Assembly (NCBI RefSeq): GCF_002252705.1
Contig: NZ_NQLA01000001.1
Coordinates: 162,417 to 226,416, forward strand
Length of the DNA: 64,000 bases
Direction: 5' to 3'
Source of the DNA: Vulcanococcus limneticus LL
GTDB lineage: Bacteria; Cyanobacteriota; Cyanobacteriia; PCC-6307; Cyanobiaceae
Below are positions 18,841 to 26,807 of this stretch, one piece after another (position 1 is the first letter of the stretch; each line of letters opens with the position of its first letter). A program made the position numbers and the translations under genes. The notes under the pieces were generated by a model. That model saw nothing but the letters and a program-made list of their open reading frames with translations, did not search any database and was not told where the DNA came from.

Positions 18841-20034
18841 TCAGGCCGGCAGCTCGGGCAGGCCAAAGCCGGCCCGCAGCCTCAGCCGCTGCAGCAGCAG
18901 CGCCAGGGCCAGCAGGGCTCCGATCGCCAGACTGCCCAGCCCCAGCCGGCTCCAGCGCCAGCAGCGCAACTCCAGCCGGTTGAGGGCCCCGGGTTGCAGC
19001 GTCCAGACCACCCTGCGCCCGGGCAGGGCGCGGGCGGGCAGGGGCTCCGCCTGACGGACGGCCCTGGGCCCGACGGGCTCCAGGTGCAGGTGCAGGTCCA
19101 GCCCCGGCAGGGCCGGAACGGCCCGCAGATCCAGGCTCATGCTGAAGTGCTGGCGCACCCCCAGCAGCCAGTTGCGCTCCTCGAGCTGCAGCTGGGGCGG
19201 CGGCAGCTCCAGGCCCGCCAGCTGGGCGGCCGTGGCGACGCTCTGGCCGAGCAGCTCCAGGGCCTGGGGAGCCGGCAGCACGGGACTGCTGAGGGTCTGC
19301 AGGCCGTGGTCCTGGCGCCGGTGCAGGGGGGTGGTCTGCAGGGCTGCGGCCAGCTGCCGCTGCCAGGGCAGGCTGTGGCCGCTGGCGCTGAGGCTGGTCT
19401 GGCTGATCTGCAGGCGGCCGGGGGCGGGGAAGCGCAGGGTGGTCTCCAGCTGCACGCAGCCCCCCAGCAGCACCGTCAGCACCAGCACCAGGCCCACCAG
19501 CAGGGCCAGGCCCCAGGGCGGACTGGTGGGGCCTGTGGGCGGCGCCGGCGGCGCCGGTGGCTTGGGGCGCCGGCGCCGGACCAGGGGCTGGCTGTTGCCC
19601 TCCAGGCTTTCCAGTTCCGCCAGGCTGGGCAGGGTCATCGACCACTCCCGGGGCCGCTCCAGGGCCGGAGCGTCTAGCACCTCCTCCAGTTCGCGGGCCT
19701 GGGCCCGCAGGGTGGCGTCGCGGCAGGCCCGCAGGCTGCGGCAGACGGCGGCGGCCTCGGCGCTGCGGCCCTGGCCCATCAGGGCCGTGGCCATCAGCAG
19801 CCGCAGCCGGCCCCCGAAGGCGCTGGCGGCACCGTGGGCCGCCGCCAGCGCCTCCAGCTGGGCCAGGGCACGCCCGTAATCGCCACGCTCCACGGCCCTT
19901 CGGGGGGGATCGAGCAGGGCGTCCTGGGCCGCCGGCTCGGTGCTCGGATCGTCCGGCTCGGCCGCGGGCAGCGCGGAAGCTACGGCCGCCGGGGGCACGG
20001 CGGAGCTCGGCGGAGAGTCGGGCGCGTCTGCCAC
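18841..20034 (-). CDS. DUF3153-domain membrane protein with N-terminal helical region
   Basis: A protein of 397 residues. The N-terminal ~150 residues are acidic and Ala/Pro-rich, then helical with TPR-like spacing (RGDYGRALAQLEALAAAHG and LLMATALMGQGRSAEAAAVCRSLR). A Pro-rich linker, a membrane segment (GLALLVGLVLVLTVLLGGC) and an extracytoplasmic DUF3153-like beta domain follow, with a second hydrophobic helix near the C-terminus. The family is known from cyanobacteria and has no assigned function. GTG 20034 is chosen 17 bases after argB ends, since the frame upstream runs inside argB. The fusion of a TPR-like domain to DUF3153 may be lineage specific. Confidence 0.65.
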   Translation of the reverse strand: MADAPDSPPSSAVPPAAVASALPAAEPDDPSTEPAAQDALLDPPRRAVERGDYGRALAQLEALAAAHGAASAFGGRLRLLMATALMGQGRSAEAAAVCRSLRACRDATLRAQARELEEVLDAPALERPREWSMTLPSLAELESLEGNSQPLVRRRRPKPPAPPAPPTGPTSPPWGLALLVGLVLVLTVLLGGCVQLETTLRFPAPGRLQISQTSLSASGHSLPWQRQLAAALQTTPLHRRQDHGLQTLSSPVLPAPQALELLGQSVATAAQLAGLELPPPQLQLEERNWLLGVRQHFSMSLDLRAVPALPGLDLHLHLEPVGPRAVRQAEPLPARALPGRRVVWTLQPGALNRLELRCWRWSRLGLGSLAIGALLALALLLQRLRLRAGFGLPELPA

Positions 20035-20051
20035 GGGGTCAGGCGGGAGGC

Positions 20052-20945
20052 TCAGAGAACGGCGCGGGTGCTGCCCACCACCATGGTGCCGATCCCGGCA
20101 TCCGTGAAGACCTCCAGCAGCAGGGCGTGGGGCGTGCGGCCGTCCACGATGTGGGCCGCCGCCACCCCCTGGGCGAGGGCTCGGATGCAGCACTCGGTCT
20201 TGGGGGTCATGCCACCGGCCACCACGCCGCTGGCGATCAGCTCGCGGGCCCCGGCCAGGCTCACCTGGCGGATCAGGGTGCTGGGGTCCTCCCGGTTGCG
20301 CAGGATGCCAGGGGTGTCGGTGAGCAGGATCAGCTTCTCGGCCTGGAGGGAGGCGGCCAGCTCGCCGGCCACGGTGTCGGCGTTGATGTTATGGGCCTGG
20401 CCCTCGGCGTCCGCCGCCACGCTGGAGATCACCGGGATGTAGCCGGCGTCAAGCAGGGGGAAGAGCACGGCCGGATCCACCGCCGCCACCTCCCCCACCA
20501 GGCCGTTGCAGCCCTCGCCGTAGGTGCGGGCCCGCACCAGGGGGCCATCGCTGCCGCTGAGCCCCACGGCCCTGGCGCCCAGGCGGTTGAGGCCGTTGAC
20601 GATCTGCTTGTTGACCCGGCCCACCAGCACCATCTCCACCACGTCCATGGTCTCGGGGGTGGTCACCCGCAGGCCATCGCGGAACTGGGGCTCGATCTGG
20701 AGACGCCCCAGCCATTCGTTGATCTCGGGGCCCCCGCCGTGCACCACCACCGGCTGCACCCCCACGGAGGCCAGCAGCACCAGATCGCGGTAGACGGCAT
20801 CACGCAGGTCGGCGCGCACCATGGCCGCGCCGCCGTACTTCACCACCACGCGGCGGCCGGCGAAGCGCTGGATGTAGGGCAGGGCCTCACTGAGAACGGA
20901 GACCCGCAGGGTGTCGTCGGGGTGGATGGCGGAATCGAAGCTCAA
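20052..20945 (-). CDS. argB: acetylglutamate kinase
   Basis: Phosphorylates N-acetylglutamate, the second and regulated step of arginine synthesis; in cyanobacteria the enzyme is normally controlled by PII (GlnB) binding. The amino-acid-kinase fold motifs are [30 protein letters not shown] and the C-terminal GGMTPKTE. The start appears to be TTG 20945 ([16 protein letters not shown]..), because no ATG or GTG occurs in the expected N-terminal region; an ATG far upstream would run into the DUF2854 gene. The length is then 297 residues, which is normal. It is probably cotranscribed with DUF2854 upstream and DUF3153 downstream. Confidence 0.94.
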   Translation of the reverse strand: MSFDSAIHPDDTLRVSVLSEALPYIQRFAGRRVVVKYGGAAMVRADLRDAVYRDLVLLASVGVQPVVVHGGGPEINEWLGRLQIEPQFRDGLRVTTPETMDVVEMVLVGRVNKQIVNGLNRLGARAVGLSGSDGPLVRARTYGEGCNGLVGEVAAVDPAVLFPLLDAGYIPVISSVAADAEGQAHNINADTVAGELAASLQAEKLILLTDTPGILRNREDPSTLIRQVSLAGARELIASGVVAGGMTPKTECCIRALAQGVAAAHIVDGRTPHALLLEVFTDAGIGTMVVGSTRAVL

Positions 20946-20985
20946 GGCCGGGCAGCGGGGGAGGGAACGAAGGGGGAAGAGGAGC

Positions 20986-21573
20986 TCAGCCGTGGGGCGG
21001 CGCCACTGGGGTCGGGGCGTTGGCGTTGGCCTCGGGCGCGGCGGGTACCAGCTCCAGCAGCAGCTCCCCAGGGGCCGGCCGGCCCAGGCGGGCCTCCAGA
21101 CCCGGTGCGAAGAAGCGGCCGAGCCGTTCCTGCTTGGCCTGCCAGCGCTCGTAGGGCACGCCGGCGGTCTCGAAGCGCAGGGCCACGCCATAGCCCCCGT
21201 TCACCTGCAGCTCCCGGACGCTCAACAGCTGGGGCGGCTGGTCCTCATCCCAGAGCTTGAGGGCCTCCAGCGAGCTCTCCAGGTGGGCCTTCTGGCCGTA
21301 GCGCCAGCGGTTCACATCCTTCACCAGCTTGCGCAGGGTGAGATTGGCGGGATCGTTGCGCAGCGCCTCGGCGCCGGGGGCAGGCGGCAGAAGCTCGGCC
21401 GGGGCCAGCTCCGACGACTTGAGGGCCAGGCCCCCCAGCAGGATCGGGATGCCGTAGAAGATCGTCGGCAGGCTGAGGTTTGGGTTTTCGGTGGCGTATC
21501 CGATCCAGCCGATCACCGAGAGAAGGGCTCCGGCCAGCGTGACTAGGCTGCCGGGGGACGTGAGTGCTTGCAT
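20986..21573 (-). CDS. DUF2854 family membrane protein
   Basis: A 195-residue protein with two N-terminal hydrophobic helices ([19 protein letters not shown] and [18 protein letters not shown]) and a soluble C-terminal domain. I recognise it as DUF2854, a family of cyanobacteria and plastids with no settled function. Its ATG at 21573 shares the palindrome CATG with the start of a divergent small gene. Longer frames upstream would overlap that gene fully. It is the likely first gene of an argB-DUF3153 transcription unit. Confidence 0.7.
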   Translation of the reverse strand: MQALTSPGSLVTLAGALLSVIGWIGYATENPNLSLPTIFYGIPILLGGLALKSSELAPAELLPPAPGAEALRNDPANLTLRKLVKDVNRWRYGQKAHLESSLEALKLWDEDQPPQLLSVRELQVNGGYGVALRFETAGVPYERWQAKQERLGRFFAPGLEARLGRPAPGELLLELVPAAPEANANAPTPVAPPHG

Positions 21574-21928
21574 GGCGCCATCTTCGGCCAACGGGGCGCA
21601 GCCGCGCGATCCGGATCCCCATCCTGGTGCGCAGCTCGGTGCCAGCGGCGGGGCGTCAGGGCCGGCCGGCACTGACGCCGCGTCTGCCCGTGCGAACGGG
21701 GCTGCGGCCACGCCGGCCCCAGCTGAGAGCGACGCGGCGAATGACGTCGGGAGTGACGCGGCCATCGGCACAGCGGAGCTGCTGGAGCTGCTGGGGGCCG
21801 ACCGCCTCTGGCTGCTCCAGCAGATCGACGCGGGTCACTGGCCCGAGCTGCGCCTCGACCTGGCGGCCCTGGAGCGGGAGCTGGGTCAGCTGCTGGACCA
21901 GGCCGCTGAGCGCCTGCCGAGCCCTTGA
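21572..21928 (+). CDS. small hypothetical protein
   Basis: A 118-residue open frame. The N-terminal two thirds are Ala/Gly/Pro/Asp-rich and probably disordered. The C-terminal ~45 residues (from IGTAELLELLG) form a predicted amphipathic helical hairpin with LWLLQQIDAGHWPELRLDL. I cannot assign a family. Its ATG overlaps the divergent DUF2854 ATG in CATG, so the true start may lie further downstream. The amphipathic C-terminus looks like real protein; the rest may not be translated. Confidence 0.45.
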   Translation: MAPSSANGAQPRDPDPHPGAQLGASGGASGPAGTDAASARANGAAATPAPAESDAANDVGSDAAIGTAELLELLGADRLWLLQQIDAGHWPELRLDLAALERELGQLLDQAAERLPSP

Positions 21929-22001
21929 TCCGCCGGAGCCGGACCCACTGAGCGTGGAGCGGACAGGCCCAGAACCCGGTGCGGATCGGCTGGCTGCCGG
22001 C

Positions 22002-22538
22002 TCAGAACGGAATCTCGTCGTCGCCCTCGGGCAGATCGGGCACCAGGGGCGAGGTGTTCCAGCTGGGGGGCTCGGGGGCGGCCTGGCGGGCGGGGCTCGG
22101 GACCTGGCGGGCCGCACTGGCCGGCGTCGGCCGGGGCGCTGGGCCTCGGGCCGGTGCCCCGCCGCTTGGGGCGGGTGCGGCTCCGTAGCCGGCTGCCGAC
22201 GGTGCTGCGCTGTAGCCAGCGCTTGGCCCGGCGCCGGCGCCGATGGGGTGCAGGCGGGCCAGGGTCAGCTCGGCCCGCTTCTCCTTGACGCCGTCAGGGC
22301 GGGTCACGGTGTTCATCCGCAGCCGCCCCTCCAGCACGACCCGCTGCCCCACCTGCACCCGGTTCTGCAGGTCCTGAGCAAGATTTCCCCAGCCGACCAC
22401 CTTCAGCTGGCCCGGTGGATCGTCGGGGCGCAGGCCCTCGATCTGCACGGCCATCTCCGCCACCGGGGTCTGGTTGTCCTGGGTGTAGCGCACCTGGGGC
22501 GCCTCCAGCACCTCCGCCTCCAGCAAGCAATGGTTCAC
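22002..22538 (-). CDS. ssb: single-stranded DNA-binding protein
   Basis: OB-fold protein that coats ssDNA and recruits repair and replication partners. The 178-residue protein has the N-terminal OB domain (MNHCLLEAEVLEAPQVRY through ELTLARLHPIG), a Gly/Ala/Pro linker and the acidic interaction tip DDEIPF. The OB domain is divergent from E. coli Ssb but typical of the shorter cyanobacterial form. It is divergent from cobK, with 32 bp between the two starts. Confidence 0.9.
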   Translation of the reverse strand: MNHCLLEAEVLEAPQVRYTQDNQTPVAEMAVQIEGLRPDDPPGQLKVVGWGNLAQDLQNRVQVGQRVVLEGRLRMNTVTRPDGVKEKRAELTLARLHPIGAGAGPSAGYSAAPSAAGYGAAPAPSGGAPARGPAPRPTPASAARQVPSPARQAAPEPPSWNTSPLVPDLPEGDDEIPF

Positions 22539-22570
22539 AGGTTCGATTCGGCTCCGGGGGCCACATCCTG

Positions 22571-23410
22571 ATGCACGGCCACCCGTTCCACCAGGGGGAC
22601 GCCCCGCCGGAGGGGGGCGGAACGCGCCCGCCGGCGATCTGGCTGCTGAGCGGCACCGGGGAGGGGCCGCCCCTGGCGGCGGCCCTGCTGGCGCGGGGCT
22701 GGGGGCTGCGGGTGAGCGTGGTCAGCGTCGCTGCCACCCGCGCCTACAGCCCCCACCCCCAGCTGGAGCTGCAGGTGGGGGCGCTGGGGGGCATGGACGC
22801 CATCCGCGCCCAGCTGCGGGCCGAGGGTGCGCCGCGCTTCCGCTGGGTGGTGGATGGCACCCACCCCTTCGCCCGCCGCATCAGCGCCGACCTGCAGGCG
22901 GCCTGCGCGGCGGCGGGCCAGCCCCTGCTGCGGCTGGAGCGCCCGGGGTTGGCGGAGCCGGAGCCGCGGCGGGGAGTGGTTCGGCTGGAGGCTTTGGTGC
23001 AGCTGGCCCAGCAGCCCCTGGCGGGGGATCGGCTGCTGCTGGCCATCGGCTCCCGCGGCCTGGCAGAGGCGCTGCGTCACAGCCAGGCCGCCGCCCACTT
23101 CGCCCGCATCCTCGACAACCCCCTCAGCCTGCAGCTGGCCCGGGCCGCCGGCCTGGCCGATGCCCAGCTGGCCTGCCTGCGGCCCGGGAAGGGCCTGTCG
23201 GTCGCTGGAACGGGGGGCCTGGAGCGGGCCCTGTGCCGGCGCTGGGGCATCACGGCCGTGCTCTGCCGCGCCTCCGGCGGCTCCACCGAGACCCTTTGGC
23301 GCCAGGTCTGCGCGGAGCTGGATCTGCGCCTGCTGCTGCTGCAGCGACCTCCCGAGTCCGCTGCGGGCTTGTGCCCCGCGGCCCTGCTGGCGAAGCTGGG
23401 GCACCCCTGA
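22571..23410 (+). CDS. cobK: precorrin-6A reductase
   Basis: NAD(P)H-dependent reductase of the corrin ring in cobalamin (in picocyanobacteria, pseudocobalamin) synthesis. The protein has 279 residues. The nucleotide-binding start is IWLLSGTGEGPPLAAALLARG, the central signature is WVVDGTHPFARRIS, and the C-terminal VLCRASGGSTETLWRQ matches the family. ATG 22571 lies just outside ssb; earlier in-frame starts overlap ssb on the other strand. cutA follows after 10 bp, so the two are probably cotranscribed. cobO at 45819 belongs to the same pathway. Confidence 0.88.
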   Translation: MHGHPFHQGDAPPEGGGTRPPAIWLLSGTGEGPPLAAALLARGWGLRVSVVSVAATRAYSPHPQLELQVGALGGMDAIRAQLRAEGAPRFRWVVDGTHPFARRISADLQAACAAAGQPLLRLERPGLAEPEPRRGVVRLEALVQLAQQPLAGDRLLLAIGSRGLAEALRHSQAAAHFARILDNPLSLQLARAAGLADAQLACLRPGKGLSVAGTGGLERALCRRWGITAVLCRASGGSTETLWRQVCAELDLRLLLLQRPPESAAGLCPAALLAKLGHP

Positions 23411-23420
23411 GCGCCGCGCC

Positions 23421-23762
23421 ATGGCCGCCGATCCCGCGCTCTGCGTGCTGGTGGCCCTGACCACGGAGGCGGACCTCGAGCGTGCCGAGGCCCTGGCGAC
23501 GGCGCTGGTGCAGCAGGGGCTGGCGGCCTGTGTGGCCCTGGAGCCCCAGCGGTCGATCTACCGCTGGCAGGGTCGGCTCGAGCGGAGCGAGGAGGTGCGC
23601 CTCACGATCAAGGGCCATCCCGCCCGGCTGGCCGCGCTGGAGGCGGAGGTGCGGCGCCTGCACAGCTATGCCACGCCGCAGTGGATCCACTGGATCGCCT
23701 CAGCCAGCGGGGCCTATGGGGACTGGGTGGCCCAGGCCTGCGGGGAGGGGGTACTGGACTGA
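23421..23762 (+). CDS. cutA: divalent-cation tolerance protein CutA
   Basis: A small trimeric PII-like cytosolic protein of 113 residues. Family landmarks are QGLAACVAL (usual GLAACVN), SIYRWQG, EEVRLTIK and the C-terminal HSYATPQWIHW. The family has been linked to metal tolerance, though its direct function is unclear. It follows cobK by 10 bp and converges with the PfkB kinase gene. Confidence 0.9.
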   Translation: MAADPALCVLVALTTEADLERAEALATALVQQGLAACVALEPQRSIYRWQGRLERSEEVRLTIKGHPARLAALEAEVRRLHSYATPQWIHWIASASGAYGDWVAQACGEGVLD

Positions 23763-23796
23763 GCCCCTGGCGTGATGCCCGGGCGCGGGCGTGCCC

Positions 23797-24789
23797 TCAG
23801 CCCAGATGGGCGGCCACCAGCTCCCGCAACGAGCCCTGGGGCCGGGGTCCCAGCTGGGTCACCACCTGGCCGGCGCAGAGGGAGCCGAGGCGGCCGCAGG
23901 CCTCCAGGTCCTGGCCCTGGGTGTAGGCGTGCAGGAAGCCGGCGGCGTAGAGGTCGCCCGCGCCGGTGGTGTCCACCAGGGGGCCCAGCGTGAAGGGCTC
24001 CACCGCAAGCGTCTGGTCGCCGCTGAGCACCACCGAACCGAGCGCGCTGCGGGTGAGGGCGGCGATGCGGCAGCGGCCGCGCACCTGCTCGGCAGCCTCC
24101 TCGAAGCTGTTGGCCCGGTAGAGGGCGGTGATCTCCATCTCGTTGGCGAACAGGATGTCCACGTGCCCATCCACCAGCTCCAGGAAGCTGTCGCGGTGGC
24201 GCTCCACGCAGAAGGCGTCCGAGAGGCTCAGGGCCACCTCACCGCCGTGGGCGCGGGCCACCTCGGCGGCGGCGATGAAGGCCTTCTTGGCATCGTCGCT
24301 GTCCCAGAGGTAGCCCTCGAGATAGAGCACCTTGGCCTGGGCCACCAGCTCCAGGTCCAGGTCGGCCGGATCGAGCCCCACTGAGGCCCCCAGGTAGGTG
24401 CACATGGTGCGCTGGGCGTCTGGCGTCACCAGGATCAGGCAGCGGGCCGTGGAGGGCCCGGCGGTGGCGGCGGGGGTCTCGAAGCGGGCGCCCACCGAGC
24501 GGATGTCGTGGGCGAAGATCACGCCCAGCTGGTCGTCGCGGACGCGGCCGATGAAGCCGGCGCGGCCCCCCAGCTGGGCGATGCCCGCCAGGGTGTTCGC
24601 AGCGGAGCCACCGGAGGTCTCCAGGCCCGGCCCGACGCTGGCGTACAGGCCCTCGGCCTGCTGTTCATCCACCAGGGCCATGGTGCCCTTGGTGAGGCCG
24701 TGATCGCCGAGAAAGCGCTCGTCGGCCTGCACGAGCACGTCGACGATGGCGTTGCCGATGCCGACAACGTCGAGGGTTTTGGCGGTCAT
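23797..24789 (-). CDS. PfkB-family carbohydrate/adenosine kinase
   Basis: Ribokinase-fold kinase of 330 residues. The N-terminal signature is VVGIGNAIVDVLV, the substrate lid region is GGSAANTLAGIAQLGG, and the C-terminal catalytic motif is DTTGAGDLYAAGFL with the base Asp. The overall pattern resembles the adenosine/sugar kinase branch. It lies 29 bp downstream of purA on the same strand, which supports adenosine or another purine nucleoside as substrate (inference); fructose or other sugars cannot be excluded. Confidence 0.88.
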   Translation of the reverse strand: MTAKTLDVVGIGNAIVDVLVQADERFLGDHGLTKGTMALVDEQQAEGLYASVGPGLETSGGSAANTLAGIAQLGGRAGFIGRVRDDQLGVIFAHDIRSVGARFETPAATAGPSTARCLILVTPDAQRTMCTYLGASVGLDPADLDLELVAQAKVLYLEGYLWDSDDAKKAFIAAAEVARAHGGEVALSLSDAFCVERHRDSFLELVDGHVDILFANEMEITALYRANSFEEAAEQVRGRCRIAALTRSALGSVVLSGDQTLAVEPFTLGPLVDTTGAGDLYAAGFLHAYTQGQDLEACGRLGSLCAGQVVTQLGPRPQGSLRELVAAHLG

Positions 24790-24818
24790 GGCCGGGGATG
24801 AGGAGGTGGGCTCGGGGC

Positions 24819-26138
24819 TCAGACGCTGAGCAGCGCCCGCTTGGGACCGTGGATCGGGTCTTCCACCACGATGGTCTGGTCGCGGTTGGCGCCGAGCGAC
24901 ACGATCGCGATCGGCACCTCCATCAGCTCGGCTAGGAAGCGCAGGTAGCTCATGGCCGTGGCCGGCAGGTCGTCAAGGGTGCGGCATTCGGCCGTGGAGG
25001 TCTGCCAGCCAGGCAGGGTCTCGTAGATGGGCTGGCAGCGGGCAAAGGCCTCGGCGCTGCTGGGGAAATACTCGATCCGTTCCCCGTCCAGCTGGTAGGC
25101 CACGCACACCTGGATCTCGTCGAGCTCATCGAGCACGTCGAGCTTGGTGATCGCCAGGCAATCGAGGCCGTTCACCTCCACGGCGTAGCGGCCGATCACG
25201 CCGTCGAACCAGCCACAACGGCGGCGGCGACCGGTGGTGGTGCCGTACTCGCCGCCCCGGTCGCAGAGGTGGTCGTTGAGGCTGCCCTCCAGCTCGGTGG
25301 GGAAGGGCCCTTCACCCACGCGGGTGGTGTAGGCCTTGGCCACGCCGATCACCCGGTCGATCAAGGTGGGGCCCACGCCGGCGCCGATGCAGGCGCCGCC
25401 GCTCACCGGGTTGGAGGAGGTGACGTAGGGGTAAGTGCCGTGGTCGAGGTCGAGAAGCGTGCCCTGGGCGCCCTCGAACAGGATGTTCTTGCGGGCCCGG
25501 GCCGCCTGGTGAATGGCGCGGGTGCAATCCACCACGTGGGGTGCCAGGCGCTGGCCATAGCCCACGTACTCCGCCACCACGGCCTCGAAATCGAGGGGCT
25601 CCAGGCCGTAGAGCTTCTGCAGAATCTCGTTCTTCTCGGCCAGCACGCCGGCCAGGCGATCGCGCAGGCGGGCCCCATCGAGAATGTCGATGATCCGGAT
25701 GCCGTTGCGCTCGGATTTATCGGCGTAGGTGGGGCCGATGCCCCGACCGGTCGTGCCGATGCGGCGGTCGCCCCGGCGCTGCTCCATCGCCTGATCCAGC
25801 AGGCGGTGGTAGGGCATGGTCACGTGGGCTGTGGAGGCCAGCTGCAGGCCGCCCACATCGATGCCGTTCTCAGCAAGCATGTCGAGCTCGCCGAGCATCA
25901 CCTTGGGATCGACAACGGTGCCCGAACCGATCAGACAGATGGTGTCGGGATAGAGAATGCCGGAGGGGATCAGGTGCAACTTGAGCACCTTGTCGTCCAC
26001 AACGATGGTGTGGCCGGCATTCACACCGCCCTGATAGCGCACCACCACATCGGCGGAGCGGCTCAGCAGATCGGTGATCTTGCCCTTCCCCTCGTCACCC
26101 CACTGCGCACCGATGACGACAACGTTGGCCAAGGACAC
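24819..26138 (-). CDS. purA: adenylosuccinate synthetase
   Basis: Joins IMP and aspartate with GTP, the first committed step to AMP. The protein has 439 residues. The GTP-binding N-terminus is [12 protein letters not shown], the IMP site includes NAGHTIVV, and the signatures [11 protein letters not shown] and [13 protein letters not shown] are intact. The C-terminal GANRDQTI is also conserved. The ATG start gives a normal length. It is the probable first gene of a purA-kinase operon, insulated from psb27 by a terminator. Confidence 0.97.
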   Translation of the reverse strand: MSLANVVVIGAQWGDEGKGKITDLLSRSADVVVRYQGGVNAGHTIVVDDKVLKLHLIPSGILYPDTICLIGSGTVVDPKVMLGELDMLAENGIDVGGLQLASTAHVTMPYHRLLDQAMEQRRGDRRIGTTGRGIGPTYADKSERNGIRIIDILDGARLRDRLAGVLAEKNEILQKLYGLEPLDFEAVVAEYVGYGQRLAPHVVDCTRAIHQAARARKNILFEGAQGTLLDLDHGTYPYVTSSNPVSGGACIGAGVGPTLIDRVIGVAKAYTTRVGEGPFPTELEGSLNDHLCDRGGEYGTTTGRRRRCGWFDGVIGRYAVEVNGLDCLAITKLDVLDELDEIQVCVAYQLDGERIEYFPSSAEAFARCQPIYETLPGWQTSTAECRTLDDLPATAMSYLRFLAELMEVPIAIVSLGANRDQTIVVEDPIHGPKRALLSV

Positions 26139-26213
26139 AGCGGCCCGCAGCCGCTTCTGAGCACAAACAAAGAGGATCTCAGATGGGGTGCCCCCCCGTC
26201 AAAGAAGCCGAAC

Positions 26214-26237
26214 AAAAAAGCGGCCTCGCAGGGCCGC
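26214..26237 (-). terminator. intrinsic terminator of psb27
   Basis: On the minus strand a GCGGCC/GGCCGC 6-bp stem with a 6-base loop is followed by TTTTTT. It sits 60 bp after the psb27 stop and 76 bp before the purA start, so it should end psb27 transcription. Confidence 0.82.
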
Positions 26238-26297
26238 CGGTCGTTGGATCCCCAGTCGCCGAGCCCAAAGGGCAGCCCGGCTGGGGGTGCGGAGGGC

Positions 26298-26708
26298 TCA
26301 GGCGCCGCGGGTGACGCTGCTTTCGGCCTTCTTCAGTTCGCGGCTGAGGCGGTCGCGCAGGGCGTCCGGCAGGGGGCGGTTGGCGTAGTTGGCGTAATGG
26401 CCGGCCAGGGAGTTCAGGGCGGTCTGCATGGTGGTGAAGGAGCTCAGGCCGTTCACCGCCTTCTGGGGTCGGTAGCGGGACACGTAGTCGTTGATCAGGG
26501 CCCGCGCCTCGCCTTCGGCAGCGCCGCGGTCGGCGTCATCGGGGCTGAGAGCGATGGTGGCCAGCAGCCGGTCGGCCACCGCCACCGTGTCCTCCACGTA
26601 GTTGCCGCTGAGGCCCAGGCTGTCGTCGCCGCAGGCGGTGAGCAGCAGCGAGAGGCTCAGACACACCGCGAACAGGGCTGCCATCAGCCGGCGCCATCCA
26701 GCAACCAT
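26298..26708 (-). CDS. psb27: photosystem II assembly lipoprotein Psb27
   Basis: Lumenal lipoprotein that binds CP43 during PSII assembly and repair and blocks premature Mn-cluster docking. The 136-residue precursor has a signal peptide ending in the lipobox LLTAC, then GDDSLGLSGNYVEDTVAVADRL-type four-helix-bundle sequence with the conserved ALINDYVSRYRP and LAGHYANYANRPLP segments. It lies between proS (99-bp gap) and purA and has its own terminator. Confidence 0.95.
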   Translation of the reverse strand: MVAGWRRLMAALFAVCLSLSLLLTACGDDSLGLSGNYVEDTVAVADRLLATIALSPDDADRGAAEGEARALINDYVSRYRPQKAVNGLSSFTTMQTALNSLAGHYANYANRPLPDALRDRLSRELKKAESSVTRGA

Positions 26709-26807
26709 GGGAGTCAGGGGAGGAGATAAGTCAATCCTAGGAGTTGCCGGCGGCCCAGGCCGCCGCTGACGGCCCTGCCGTAGCCCCGGTTGCTGCTGCT
26801 GCCGGGC

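Noticed and set aside
22540..22560. GGTTCGATTCG resembling a tRNA T-loop
   Set aside because: Flanking bases cannot form the T-stem and no anticodon or D-arm occurs upstream; it lies in the ssb-cobK spacer.
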